Shown here: piece after piece, positions 17,678 to 26,279 of the stretch | Numbering within the stretch: position 1 is the stretch's first letter | Layout of the letters: every line of letters begins with the position of its first letter | DNA from: Bryobacterales bacterium | GTDB lineage: Bacteria > Acidobacteriota > Terriglobia > Bryobacterales > Bryobacteraceae | Direction: 5' to 3' | DNA length: 36,360 bases | Assembly (NCBI GenBank): GCA_003167495.1 | Contig: PMSX01000257.1 | Span: forward strand, 1-36,360 | The notes under the pieces: generated by a model | Databases searched by the model: none | What the model was told of the DNA's origin: nothing | The model's input: the letters and a program-made list of their open reading frames with translations, nothing else | Translations under genes and position numbers: made by a program

Positions 17678-18117
17678 AGAAATTTGGTAGATGGCTTTTC
17701 GCTTTGGGGATAGTAGCTGTTCCGCTGATTGCCGGGGCATTAGTGCTCGAAGTCGGCAATCCGGCATCGAACCCCGAGGCATTGAAAAATCACGCCGTAC
17801 TGGTGGCGCGCATCACGGCCTGCCATTCGCCTGGCGAAACTACCGTGGCGGCAACGGCGGAAGGTATGGTGAATGGAACGCGAAAAAGCATTCCATTGAA
17901 GGTCATCGCGCTTTCCACGGCGGGAACATTCGCCCTAGCTCGCGAATGGCCGGAACAAGGAACATGGGCGATCAAGCTGGTCGCCACAAATCCTGAATAT
18001 AAGGATTACGCCGCTAGTGTGTTGGTGCCCATACGGAGTGATGCGGTCCAATTGTCGGCAGCCAAACACTATTTTCACGCCGCTTCCGAGGCTGAGGTGT
18101 CTTTGGCACTAAACTGA
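17674..18117 (+). CDS. Small secreted protein of unknown function
   Basis: A 147-residue protein with a clear N-terminal signal or anchor (MKKFGRWLFALGIVAVPLIAGALVLEVGN). The rest looks like a small beta-rich domain with an immunoglobulin-like feel (TWAIKLVATNPEYKDYAASV), but I do not recognise a family. It ends 13 bp before the ECF sigma factor gene on the same strand, so it is probably the first gene of the sigma-factor operon. That position suggests an envelope function tied to that regulon, which is inference. Confidence 0.65.
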   Translation: MKKFGRWLFALGIVAVPLIAGALVLEVGNPASNPEALKNHAVLVARITACHSPGETTVAATAEGMVNGTRKSIPLKVIALSTAGTFALAREWPEQGTWAIKLVATNPEYKDYAASVLVPIRSDAVQLSAAKHYFHAASEAEVSLALN

Positions 18118-18130
18118 GTGAACAACAGCC

Positions 18131-18661
18131 GTGCTCACAACAATCGAGCCGAAACTCCCTGAGGCCACTCTGGTCCGCGCCGCGCAAAGCGGTGACCGAG
18201 TGGCTTTTGGCGAGCTTTATCAGGAGTATGGGCGGTTGATTCACGGCATCCTGCTAGCGCACGTTTCGTATCAAGACGCCGAGGATCTCATGCAGGACGT
18301 GTTCATGAAGGCGATCAAGCAGTTGCCTTCGTTGCGGGAACCGGCGGCGTTCGCCGGTTGGTTGATTGCTATTGCCAGGCGGACCGCAACGGACTACCTG
18401 CGCAGTAGAAAAACGACGCTCCCGGTTGGGGAGTTTCTCAGTGTGGGGAGAGCGCCAGATGGGGAAGCGTTCGCAATACTCGCATCCATTCAGCAGTTGC
18501 CAAAAAGCTACCGTGAGACTTTGATTTTTCGCTTAGTGGAGGGTATGACAGGACCAGAGATTGCCGCGCGCACCGGCCTGACGCGAGATTCGGTGCGAGT
18601 AAACCTGTGTCGTGGAATGAAACTGTTGCGCGATCGGTTGGGGGGTCAAGGGAAGGTATGA
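18131..18661 (+). CDS. ECF-type RNA polymerase sigma factor
   Basis: A 176-residue sigma-70 family protein of the extracytoplasmic-function class. Region 2 spans about residues 10-92 and includes LIHGILLAHVSYQDAEDLMQ and FAGWLIAIARRTATDYLRSR. Region 4 is the helix-turn-helix at about 115-170 (LPKSYRETLIFRLVEGMTG, then IAARTGLTRDSVRVNLCRGM). The start is GTG 18131; an earlier ATG is absent. Its stop overlaps the start of the FecR-like gene (ATGA), the classic arrangement of a sigma factor with its membrane regulator. Confidence 0.93.
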   Translation: MLTTIEPKLPEATLVRAAQSGDRVAFGELYQEYGRLIHGILLAHVSYQDAEDLMQDVFMKAIKQLPSLREPAAFAGWLIAIARRTATDYLRSRKTTLPVGEFLSVGRAPDGEAFAILASIQQLPKSYRETLIFRLVEGMTGPEIAARTGLTRDSVRVNLCRGMKLLRDRLGGQGKV

Positions 18662-19626
18662 ACGAAGAAGACTATTTATGGGACAGAAGCGGTGAGCCGC
18701 CACCGGAGGTGGCGCATCTCGAATATGTTCTCGAGAGGCTGCGCTGGTCTGGTACCCAACCGGACCTGTCGCGCGCAAAGCCCGTCAGCTGGTTATGGAA
18801 CAAGCGCCCTTGGTTCATAGCAGCAGCGGCGCTCGTCGTGCTGGGTGTCGGCGGTGCATTTCTCGCGCGTAGGATGGGTATGCCGCAGCCCGTAACCTCT
18901 TGGGAGCTTTCGCTGGCAGGTCAGAAGCCAAGCGCTGTCCGCTCAGGACAAGTGATTGAGACGGGTACCACTAGCGCGACGATGGAATCTGAGTTCGTCG
19001 GAGAGGTCGAGATCGACCCTAATTCCCGCTTGCGTCTGCTTGCAACGCAGGAAGAACAGCACCGGCTGGCCCTCGATCACGGAACGATCCACGCCTATAT
19101 CTGGGCGCCCCCGACCAGATTTGTTGTGGACACTCCGGCTGCAAAAGCCGTTGACCTGGGATGCCAGTACACTTTGTCCGTCGGGAAAGACGGCAAAGGA
19201 TTTCTGTCAGTGGAAATGGGCTGGGTAGCATTCCAATGGAAGGCGATCGAGTCGTTCATTCCAGAAGGGGCAGCCTGCACTACGCGCATGGGGTACGGGC
19301 CGGATACGCCGTACTTTCTTGATGCAGCCGAGGCTTTTACGAAATCGTTGGCGGAGTTCGATCATACGGGGAACGAGCAGGCCATGCGGCTGGTGCTGTC
19401 AACAGCACGTCCTCGCGACGCGCTTACTCTGTGGCACATGCTGCAAAGAACACAGGGACGAGAGCGCGGCGAAATATTTGATCGCTTTGCCGAATTGGTG
19501 AATTTGCCGTCCAGCGTGACGCGCGAGGGGATTCTGCGCGGTGACCGTAAGGGTTTGGATACTGCGTGGGATGCACTGAAACTCGGCGATACAAGCTGGT
19601 GGCGAGAGTGGAAACGGAACTGGTGA
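18658..19626 (+). CDS. FecR-domain membrane protein, probable sigma regulator
   Basis: A 322-residue single-pass protein. The cytoplasmic N-terminus (about 55 residues, MNEEDYLWDRSGEPPPEVAH) is followed by one transmembrane helix (WFIAAAALVVLGVGGAFLA). A periplasmic FecR-like beta domain comes next, with GEVEIDPNSRLRLLATQEE, HRLALDHGTIHAYIWAPP and TRFVVDTPAAKAVDLGCQYT. The C-terminal third is helical and unassigned. It starts at ATG 18658, overlapping the sigma stop codon; the frame is open 17 codons further upstream but inside the sigma gene. By position it should hold or sense for the ECF sigma factor, although a canonical zinc-type anti-sigma motif is not visible. Confidence 0.82.
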   Translation: MNEEDYLWDRSGEPPPEVAHLEYVLERLRWSGTQPDLSRAKPVSWLWNKRPWFIAAAALVVLGVGGAFLARRMGMPQPVTSWELSLAGQKPSAVRSGQVIETGTTSATMESEFVGEVEIDPNSRLRLLATQEEQHRLALDHGTIHAYIWAPPTRFVVDTPAAKAVDLGCQYTLSVGKDGKGFLSVEMGWVAFQWKAIESFIPEGAACTTRMGYGPDTPYFLDAAEAFTKSLAEFDHTGNEQAMRLVLSTARPRDALTLWHMLQRTQGRERGEIFDRFAELVNLPSSVTREGILRGDRKGLDTAWDALKLGDTSWWREWKRNW

Positions 19627-19639
19627 AAGGAGAGTTATC

Positions 19640-20782
19640 GTGCGTTTACAGCATGCGTTCTTGGTTGTCTTGGTCAGTTGCCACATACGGGCCATCGGGT
19701 CCGACGATTTACAGGCAGTTCATGAATGGGGTACGTTTACGTCGGTGGCAGGCGAGGACGGGTCAGCCATGAGCTGGCAGCCACTCTCCGGACCTTCCGA
19801 CCTGCCGTGCTTTGTTCACCGGCTGGATCAGCGGAATATAAAAGCGGCTGAATACGGCACGGTGCGAATGGAAACCCCGGTCCTGTATTTCTATCCGTTG
19901 AAGCCACTGACTATTTCGGTTCACGTCGATTTTCCCAACGGCCGCGTGACTGAATGGTATCCCAAGGCGAGCAGTGTACAGCCTTCGAGCGGCAGAAACG
20001 GTTGGATTGAGTGGAAAGATATCCACGTTAGCAACTATGTCAGCAACCCCGGCGCACCTCTAGCAAAGCTCGGCGAGGCGAGCCACTATTACGCCGCCCG
20101 CGACACCGATGCGTGGCCCTTGAGCAGCGAGGGAGAGAACGAGAAGCTGCTCTTCTATCGCGGCATTGCCGATTTCGGTGTCGACCTCCGGCCCGTTGTA
20201 TCTCAAGACGCCATCTTGATACGGAATGAGGGGCTTGAGACCGTTCCCGAGGCAATCCTGTTCGAGAATCAAGGAGGCCGGATCGGGTATCGCGTCCTCC
20301 GCAATTTGCGCACGCCCGTACGTACTAACTTTCCGGCTCTCACCGGCTCGCTAGACAGCCTGCGCAGCGACTTGGAAGAAGAGCTAACGGAGATGGGGCT
20401 CTATCGGAAAGAAGCACACGCGATGGTTGAAACGTGGCGTGATTCGTGGTTTGAGGAAGGCCTGCGGGTATTCTACATTCTGCCGCGCTCAAAGGTAGAT
20501 GCTCTGCTGCCGATTTCGATTCAACCCACGGCGGGCCAAGTGGCTCGCGTATTTGTGGGGCGTGTAGAGTTGTTATCCCCGTCGATGAGCCAGGAGATTA
20601 CTGCCGCCCTGGTGAACGGAGATGTCGCGGTGCTGAAGAAATACGGCCGCTTTCTGAATGCATTCCTCCAGAAGATGGGAAGCGGACATGACGTTGCGAT
20701 GTCCGAACGCGCACGGAACTTTCTTGAGAGTTCTTTCAATCGAGTTCTTGTGGAGTCGCGGAAGACCGCATGTGTTGAATAA
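19640..20782 (+). CDS. Secreted protein of unknown function in the sigma operon
   Basis: A 380-residue protein starting at GTG with AAAGGAG 8 nt upstream. The first 20 residues (MRLQHAFLVVLVSCHIRAIG) form a signal peptide with a Cys that could be a weak lipobox. No known domain is recognised. The middle is beta-rich (TPVLYFYPLKPLTISVHVDF), and around residues 240-275 there is a helical Trp-rich stretch (YRKEAHAMVETWRDSWFEEG). It follows the FecR-like gene by 13 bp and so belongs to the same transcript. A role as exported effector or sensor partner of the sigma/FecR pair is inferred from position only. Confidence 0.7.
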   Translation: MRLQHAFLVVLVSCHIRAIGSDDLQAVHEWGTFTSVAGEDGSAMSWQPLSGPSDLPCFVHRLDQRNIKAAEYGTVRMETPVLYFYPLKPLTISVHVDFPNGRVTEWYPKASSVQPSSGRNGWIEWKDIHVSNYVSNPGAPLAKLGEASHYYAARDTDAWPLSSEGENEKLLFYRGIADFGVDLRPVVSQDAILIRNEGLETVPEAILFENQGGRIGYRVLRNLRTPVRTNFPALTGSLDSLRSDLEEELTEMGLYRKEAHAMVETWRDSWFEEGLRVFYILPRSKVDALLPISIQPTAGQVARVFVGRVELLSPSMSQEITAALVNGDVAVLKKYGRFLNAFLQKMGSGHDVAMSERARNFLESSFNRVLVESRKTACVE

Positions 20783-20806
20783 ACGCCGGGATGACTAGTA
20801 AGTTTT

Positions 20807-20866
20807 CTGGTACTCAACCTAATTCAAAAGTAGCGTATAGTAAAAGCTATAGAACTACTGGTACTC
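20807..20866 (+). promoter_or_regulatory. Pair of direct repeats before the winged-helix/KaiC operon
   Basis: CTGGTACTC occurs at 20807-20815 and again at 20858-20866, 51 bp apart (about five helical turns). Between them is a -10-like TATAGT at 20836-20841. The second copy ends 3 bp before the GTG start of the winged-helix gene. This is a plausible autoregulatory site for that protein; no binding evidence is available. Confidence 0.35.
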
Positions 20867-20869
20867 GGC

Positions 20870-21235
20870 GTGAAAAGTGATGCCTCGCCAGACACTCTTG
20901 TTCAAGAGTGCTTAAAAGACTTGGGAGTTTCGCTGTTAAGTGACTGGGATGTGCTGGTTTTTTTATACAGACATCACGCCAGTCTCACCAGTGCCGAGCA
21001 AATTGCACGGCTTCTCGGTTACCCAAGTAAGACCGTCGGTGGCGCCTTAGAAAGATTAGAGTCTCAGAAACTGCTTAAACGATCTCGCCCTTCACAGGGA
21101 GTTCGCTTTTATCAATTTGTCTTCTTCGCGGCGCACCTGAACCCAGAGAGTAGCTTTCGGCAGCTGATCAAATTTGCCGGTAATCGCAGCGGACGATTGT
21201 TGCTCGTCAAACACTTACGGCGGAGTGCGGGATAG
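20870..21235 (+). CDS. Winged-helix DNA-binding protein
   Basis: A 121-residue protein with a MarR/ArsR-like winged helix at about residues 22-80. The recognition part is LTSAEQIARLLGYPSKTVGG, followed by ALERLESQKLLKRSRP and a wing. It begins with GTG almost at the likely transcript start and without a ribosome site, so it may be leaderless. It lies 23 bp before the KaiC-like gene on the same strand and is probably the regulator of, or output for, that cassette. Ligand unknown. Confidence 0.75.
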   Translation: MKSDASPDTLVQECLKDLGVSLLSDWDVLVFLYRHHASLTSAEQIARLLGYPSKTVGGALERLESQKLLKRSRPSQGVRFYQFVFFAAHLNPESSFRQLIKFAGNRSGRLLLVKHLRRSAG

Positions 21236-21258
21236 CCAGTTACGACAAGGGGAATCAC

Positions 21259-22803
21259 ATGGTGACGGAAAGCAGTCTAGTTAAAACTGGTGTGGAAGGG
21301 CTCGACGCCATCCTGCTGGGCGGAATTCCGAAAACGAACGTAATCATGGTGCAAGGCGCGGCCGGAACTGGGAAGAGCCTGCTGGGTATGGAATTCATTT
21401 ACCGCGGCATCACGCTGTACAATGAGCCCGGTCTGATCGTCGTATTCGAAGCCACTCCCGATAAGCTGGTGCGCGACACTGCCGCGTTTGGTTGGAATTT
21501 CGCGGAACTGGAACAGCAGAATAAGCTCAAAATCGTCTTTACCAGCCCGCAGGTTTTGGAAGTGGAGTTGCGCTCTCCCGATAGCCTATTACTTGAAACT
21601 GCTGCCGAAATCGGCGCTCAGCGCATCTTCATTGATGGAATCGGGCTGCTCCGCCCAATTTTGAACAATCCTTTGCCGGTAAGCGAGGCCATTTCCTTCC
21701 GCGAGCTCTTGCAGCAGCTGCTGGAAGGACTCAATCGCGAAAATTTGACCGGCATGTTCTCGCAGGAGATGAGTACCAATCGCGATTCGCAGAACACTCT
21801 GGAAATGGCCGCTTTTCTGACCGATACGCTAATCGAGTTGACCCACGACCGCGCCTCTCGCCTGGGCCATCGCGGCCTGGAAGTAGTGAAGAGTAGAGGT
21901 CAGAATTTCGTCAGCGGCAAGCATACGCTCAGGATCACCGGCGGGAAGGGGATCGAAGTGTTTCGCCGCGTGCAGGCTCCTTTCGAGCGTGTTTTGCCCC
22001 AGCCAACCTCCATCGCTAAGCGCTCCGTCATTGGCGTGCAGGCACTTGACGATTTGATCGGCGGCGGTATTTACGACGGTTCCACAACAATGGTAGTGGG
22101 TGTTTCGGGGGTGGGAAAAACCGTTCTCGGAACGCAGCTCCTGCACGAGGGCGCTGTGAAAGAGGAAAAGCGCGGTTTGCTGGTCTCACTCGATGAGCAC
22201 CCCGCGCAGATCATTCGTAATGCCGAAACCCTCGGTATCGATTTGCAAGCGCAAATTGATGCCGGCAGACTCCACATTCTTTACGAAAGTCCGCAGGAAC
22301 TGGAAATCGATGCGCATTACGCCAAGCTCACGCGGACCATCGAAGAGAACGATATCCAACGGCTCCTGATTGACGGCGTGACAAGCTACAGCACGGCGCT
22401 TGAAGATCAGCGGTCGTACCGCGATTTCTTTCATGCGCTCGTCGCGTTTAGCAAAGGCCGCTTGATGACCACTTTCTTCAACTATGAAAACCCGGAGCTG
22501 TTCGGGCTGTCTACCTACATGCCGGAGTTTCCGGTGAGCTCCATCGTAGACAACATCATTGTCCTTTCCCTGGTAGAGCTAGGCAATACCTTGCATAGGA
22601 GCATTGCGGTTGTCAAAGCGCGCGGCTGCAAGCACGAATTCGACACGCGCGAATTTACCATAGGGAAGGGCGGAATGACCCTGGTGCCTTTGGACCAGAG
22701 CGTCACACTACCGGCGCTAGCGCTGGAAAGCTATTCCAGTGTCATGAGCCGGGCACCCACCCGCCACACTTTCAAGCGCGCCGCCGCCGCTGGAGAAAGG
22801 TAA
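21259..22803 (+). CDS. KaiC-like double-RecA ATPase
   Basis: A 514-residue protein with two KaiC/RadA-like domains, close to the 519 residues of cyanobacterial KaiC. Domain 1 has Walker A GAAGTGKS (33-40) and FEA at 63-65, where KaiC has FEE. Domain 2 has Walker A GVSGVGKT (281-288) and the catalytic pair Asp312-Glu313. The KaiC autophosphorylation sites (S431, T432) appear to align with Ser427-Ser428 in FPVSSIVDNIIVL. AAGGGG lies before the ATG. It follows a winged-helix gene by 23 bp and precedes a histidine kinase by 19 bp. KaiC homologues outside cyanobacteria work in stress and signal responses, usually without KaiA/KaiB, and neither is encoded here. A timing role is not shown. Confidence 0.9.
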   Translation: MVTESSLVKTGVEGLDAILLGGIPKTNVIMVQGAAGTGKSLLGMEFIYRGITLYNEPGLIVVFEATPDKLVRDTAAFGWNFAELEQQNKLKIVFTSPQVLEVELRSPDSLLLETAAEIGAQRIFIDGIGLLRPILNNPLPVSEAISFRELLQQLLEGLNRENLTGMFSQEMSTNRDSQNTLEMAAFLTDTLIELTHDRASRLGHRGLEVVKSRGQNFVSGKHTLRITGGKGIEVFRRVQAPFERVLPQPTSIAKRSVIGVQALDDLIGGGIYDGSTTMVVGVSGVGKTVLGTQLLHEGAVKEEKRGLLVSLDEHPAQIIRNAETLGIDLQAQIDAGRLHILYESPQELEIDAHYAKLTRTIEENDIQRLLIDGVTSYSTALEDQRSYRDFFHALVAFSKGRLMTTFFNYENPELFGLSTYMPEFPVSSIVDNIIVLSLVELGNTLHRSIAVVKARGCKHEFDTREFTIGKGGMTLVPLDQSVTLPALALESYSSVMSRAPTRHTFKRAAAAGER

Positions 22804-22822
22804 GGAGGCGGCGCGCGAAAGC

Positions 22823-24166
22823 GTGCGACCGATGCCATTCCGCAAGGGCGTTTATCGCGTCGACCCGGACGGTGTTCTGAATCGTAGCGACCTTTTCGCA
22901 CTCCACGACGCGGGGGCTCCCGAGGTCGAGTTGACGCCCGAGTTGCGTTCGGAACTGCTCGATCCTGCCGCCTGGGAGGAAATTCTCGAGCTATATGCGC
23001 ACACCATGAAGCTAGCGGTAGCACTGGTTGACGTGGCCGGGCACATGGTGGGAGCGTGCCATAATCCGCAGCCTATCTGGACATTAGCGCGTAGCGCCAA
23101 ACCCGCCTCAGTGGGCGCATGTCACTTTTGCCTTGAAGTTACCCCGCATTGCAACGCCGCTCTCGAAGCCTTCCAAACCCATTCTCCCGTCGTGACCGAC
23201 GATCAGGCTGGTTTTGCGCATGTCGCCTCACCCCTCACCTTGGGTAACCTCCGCATTGGGACAGTACTCACCGGGCAGGTTCTCGATCAATATCCCGAAT
23301 CTCTTTCCATACAAAGACTAGCCCGCGCGTTCGGCCTTTTCCCGCAGCAGGTTTGGAACTTAGCGCGTCAGCAGGTTCCGCTCGGCCGCGCTAACCTTAC
23401 GGTTTACGGCGAGCTGCTGCGCTTCCTGAGCCAAGCCTTTCTCTACAACCGCTACTATGTGATGCTGGATTCGAAATCGACAGCCAGAACTCTAAGGTTA
23501 AACGAGCAACTGCGGCGTTCCGTGGCAGAAAAGGACATTCTCCTCAAAGAGGTGCATCACCGCGTGAGGAATAATCTCCAGGTAGTCTCTAGCTTGCTGA
23601 ACATGCAGGGACTGTCGCTCAGCGACCAGCAGGCAGTAGCGGCTCTGCAAGACACGCGGGCGCGAGTCCTTTCGATGGCAGTCATTCACGAGCAGCTTTA
23701 CAGCACCGAACAATGGGAGGCAATCAACTTTGAAGAATACTGTAAGAGGCTCGTAGGCAAATTGCTCCATTCCTTCGGCACGCAAGCAGACGGCCTCATC
23801 AGCCGATTCGAAACATCGCCCGTTCTACTTTCCATCGATCAGGCGATACCGTGCGGGCTGATTCTTAGTGAGTTGGTGACCAATGTTCTCAAATACGCAT
23901 ATCCCGGCGGCGTAGGCGGCCAAATGGTAATCGCCCTCAGCGAAGAAACCGCCACTGGAATGGTGACGTTGAGCGTCTCAGACGACGGCGCTGGTTTGCC
24001 GGCGGCGGTTGACCCGGAGACTCCTGAATCAATGGGCCTGGAAATGGTAAGCATCCTTGCAAGCCAATTGGAAGGCGTTCTGACGGTTCAATCGAACCCC
24101 GGAACCCGCTTCAGCCTCAAGTTTCCTAGAGAACCTAAGGAAAGAAGCTTCACCGTTTCCGCCTAA
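22823..24166 (+). CDS. PocR-domain sensor histidine kinase (HisKA_2 type)
   Basis: A 447-residue soluble kinase. Residues 35-195 form a PocR-type sensory domain with conserved cysteines 80, 100, 103 and 110 (GACHFCLEVTPHC), which may bind a metal or small molecule. The HisKA_2 dimerisation box is LLKEVHHRVRNNLQVVSSLL with the phospho-acceptor in the His245/246 pair. The ATPase domain has the N-box SELVTNVLKYAYP (Asn354) and G-box DDGAGLP. The start is GTG 22823; an AGGAGG overlapping the KaiC stop is 14 nt upstream, rather far. The tight spacing suggests co-translation with the KaiC-like gene. No response regulator is adjacent, so its partner is unknown; KaiC-kinase interaction is inference. 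Confidence 0.88.
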   Translation: MRPMPFRKGVYRVDPDGVLNRSDLFALHDAGAPEVELTPELRSELLDPAAWEEILELYAHTMKLAVALVDVAGHMVGACHNPQPIWTLARSAKPASVGACHFCLEVTPHCNAALEAFQTHSPVVTDDQAGFAHVASPLTLGNLRIGTVLTGQVLDQYPESLSIQRLARAFGLFPQQVWNLARQQVPLGRANLTVYGELLRFLSQAFLYNRYYVMLDSKSTARTLRLNEQLRRSVAEKDILLKEVHHRVRNNLQVVSSLLNMQGLSLSDQQAVAALQDTRARVLSMAVIHEQLYSTEQWEAINFEEYCKRLVGKLLHSFGTQADGLISRFETSPVLLSIDQAIPCGLILSELVTNVLKYAYPGGVGGQMVIALSEETATGMVTLSVSDDGAGLPAAVDPETPESMGLEMVSILASQLEGVLTVQSNPGTRFSLKFPREPKERSFTVSA

Positions 24167-24211
24167 GCCGAGTCTGAATCGAAAGCCGAGCACATATCTC
24201 ATAATTGAAGA

Positions 24212-24808
24212 GTGACAGATCAACTATCCTTGTCAATTTGGCTCGAGCGTGGCAGCCGGGCGAATCGGCTCAAGCATTTTGAAAAGTTGCTGCGGTTGTT
24301 TCCGTTTTCGCAGCGCGATGAGCAGGGACAAAGCACGGTGAGTGTGCAAGCCGTTGCCGTGACGGAGCCGCCATTGCTGGAAAGCCCGATGAACGGTCCG
24401 ATTGACCCCGACGAAGTGCTAGCCGCGATAGCGGATTACGGCGGCGATGACATCGCTTACAGCGTGGAGAGCTGGTGGGATTTGTGGCAGTATGACGACG
24501 ATTGGAAACTAGCGCCAGCCCGAGTGGAACTGGCTTGCTTCGGGCCGGAATTCGATAACGGCACGGAGCGGCCGGTGGGTGAGCAGGAAGACTTGCGGAT
24601 CGACTTCGGGCTAGATTGCCATTATCTGCCACGGCCAGAGCTAACTGGCAGCGGGCGGATGACGGAATCGAACATCAAAAGCATGTTGCGGCTCGTGCAT
24701 GAATTGGATTCGGCTTTGCCGGTAGCGAAGCGGAAGCTGGAGACTGAATCCGGCGAGAATTTTGCAGACCGGCTGCAGCAGGTATTGAGCGGCAGCCAGA
24801 CTCAATAA
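24212..24808 (+). CDS. Acidic protein of unknown function
   Basis: A 198-residue, strongly acidic cytoplasmic protein (no signal peptide, no membrane segment) starting with GTG. It is Trp-rich in the middle (VESWWDLWQYDDDWKLAP). I do not recognise a family. It is 45 bp downstream of the kinase gene on the same strand, so it may be the last gene of that cassette or a single gene. Its codon use matches its neighbours, which supports it being real. Confidence 0.6.
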   Translation: MTDQLSLSIWLERGSRANRLKHFEKLLRLFPFSQRDEQGQSTVSVQAVAVTEPPLLESPMNGPIDPDEVLAAIADYGGDDIAYSVESWWDLWQYDDDWKLAPARVELACFGPEFDNGTERPVGEQEDLRIDFGLDCHYLPRPELTGSGRMTESNIKSMLRLVHELDSALPVAKRKLETESGENFADRLQQVLSGSQTQ

Positions 24809-24815
24809 TCAGCCT

Positions 24816-26123
24816 TTAGAAGAGAGTCAGTGGAACACTCTTGGAACTGAGCGATAAACCGAATGATATGCGGCTTTCGTTGAAATTACCCTGCGTGAAC
24901 AATTGGTTATAGTGCAGCAGATCGTAGCGGAAGTTGGCGCTGACATAGCGGACCAAATTCACTCCATAAGATGCACTCAGGCCGTAGTACGAATATGTCG
25001 AATTGATATCGGTCGAAACGCTCGAGAGGCGCGTAAAGTTGAGGCCAAAGCTCAGATTAGTACGGCGGGTGGAATAGGACAGGGCGGCGTTGGCGAACTG
25101 ATCGCGGGAAGCCAGAAATAGGCCGTTACCCGCCATGACGCTTTGTCCACCGCTGATGGACACGACGGAGCGACGCAGAGAATGGGATAAAACGCCCTGA
25201 AATGCGGGACTGTATATGGTTCGGTTGTACGGGACCAAATAGTAAGCGAGGAGAGTCTGTCCGTCGAAAAGAAACGTAACGGGGAGCTCGGCCGTTCCGG
25301 CGCTATGAACGCGGTTGATACCAGCCGAGAGATCAATTTGCCAGTGCTCAGGAAATTTGTGAGACAGCGTAAGGGAGACGCTGTCAACAGCGGACGTACC
25401 GGCATTCGGGGAATACCAGAAATCGGAACGGTTGTAAGTAGCGCCTATCGTGGTTTTAGCGGTTAAGCGGTACAGAAGGGAGGCGCCGCCGTTAACGCCG
25501 CGGCTGTCAATCGCCCCCGGGGTATTGGCCGCACTTCCGTAAGAGTAAGTATTGATCAGAAGACTACCAGTAAAGACATAGCTGAGGCGGCGGGTTTGTT
25601 CGTAAGTGAGACTCAACCCCGCGTTGGCAAAACGTGATTCCAAACCAAAAGGACTGCCGGGAGTGATGGAAGAACCAGCGCTCGTCGAAAAGTAGGACGA
25701 GCCGTAGCCTAGAATGGCGCCGGAAGCGAAAGCGCTCAAAGTCCAACGCCTGTTCAATCTTTTTTGATAGGCGAGTGCAAGACTCTGTTGTTGGCCGCTG
25801 CCGCTAGTCGAGCTTTGATAGTCGCGATAGGAGCCACGGTAGTTCACGGTGATCCCGCCGTCGCTGAAGGTATGCGTTGCGGTGACACCGCCGCCTGCTT
25901 CCCAGCCCAAATCGCTGCCATAGACTTCCTGACCAGTACTGGAAAGACCATTCGGAACGCGCGAATCCCAAACACCATTTCCGTATACGTAAAAATTGAC
26001 AAAATCGTGGTCGAAAAATTCGCTGCCTGCGGTTATGCTCCTAGTGATATTGCCACTGTCCGAATTTGAATCCTGGGCGGCAAGAGTTGCCGCGGCAATG
26101 CAAAGAAGAAAAAAAGACTTCAC
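24816..26123 (-). CDS. Outer-membrane beta-barrel protein
   Basis: A 435-residue exported protein. The start is taken as GTG 26123 because GGGGGAG lies 7 nt before it and the product then begins with a clean signal peptide (MKSFFLLCIAAATLAAQ). The frame is open 25 codons further but without a ribosome site. The mature part is an unbroken series of amphipathic beta-strands with alternating Tyr/Ser/Thr, for example YGSSYFSTSAGSS, RRLSYVFTGSLLINTY and YVSANFRYDLLHYNQ, as in porin-like or surface barrels of acidobacteria. No plug domain is seen. The substrate or role is unknown. Confidence 0.78.
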   Translation of the reverse strand: MKSFFLLCIAAATLAAQDSNSDSGNITRSITAGSEFFDHDFVNFYVYGNGVWDSRVPNGLSSTGQEVYGSDLGWEAGGGVTATHTFSDGGITVNYRGSYRDYQSSTSGSGQQQSLALAYQKRLNRRWTLSAFASGAILGYGSSYFSTSAGSSITPGSPFGLESRFANAGLSLTYEQTRRLSYVFTGSLLINTYSYGSAANTPGAIDSRGVNGGASLLYRLTAKTTIGATYNRSDFWYSPNAGTSAVDSVSLTLSHKFPEHWQIDLSAGINRVHSAGTAELPVTFLFDGQTLLAYYLVPYNRTIYSPAFQGVLSHSLRRSVVSISGGQSVMAGNGLFLASRDQFANAALSYSTRRTNLSFGLNFTRLSSVSTDINSTYSYYGLSASYGVNLVRYVSANFRYDLLHYNQLFTQGNFNESRISFGLSLSSKSVPLTLF

Positions 26124-26209
26124 TCCACAACTCCCCCGAAAAATTTTTAGAAATGTAGCGCCGTTTCCAAGGCCGGGCAAAAGCAAAACCCTTATCATTT
26201 AAACCTTTA

Positions 26210-26238
26210 AGTCTGACGAACATAGCCCTACCTGTCAA
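26210..26238 (-). promoter_or_regulatory. Possible promoter of the beta-barrel gene
   Basis: On the minus strand a perfect TTGACA lies at 26238-26233. At 17 bp spacing there is only a weak -10 (CAGACT, 26215-26210). It points toward the barrel gene, about 87 bp upstream of the chosen GTG. Confidence 0.35.
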
Positions 26239-26279
26239 GCATAGATTATTGAGGGCGGACTACTGCTACTCTCGTGCTG

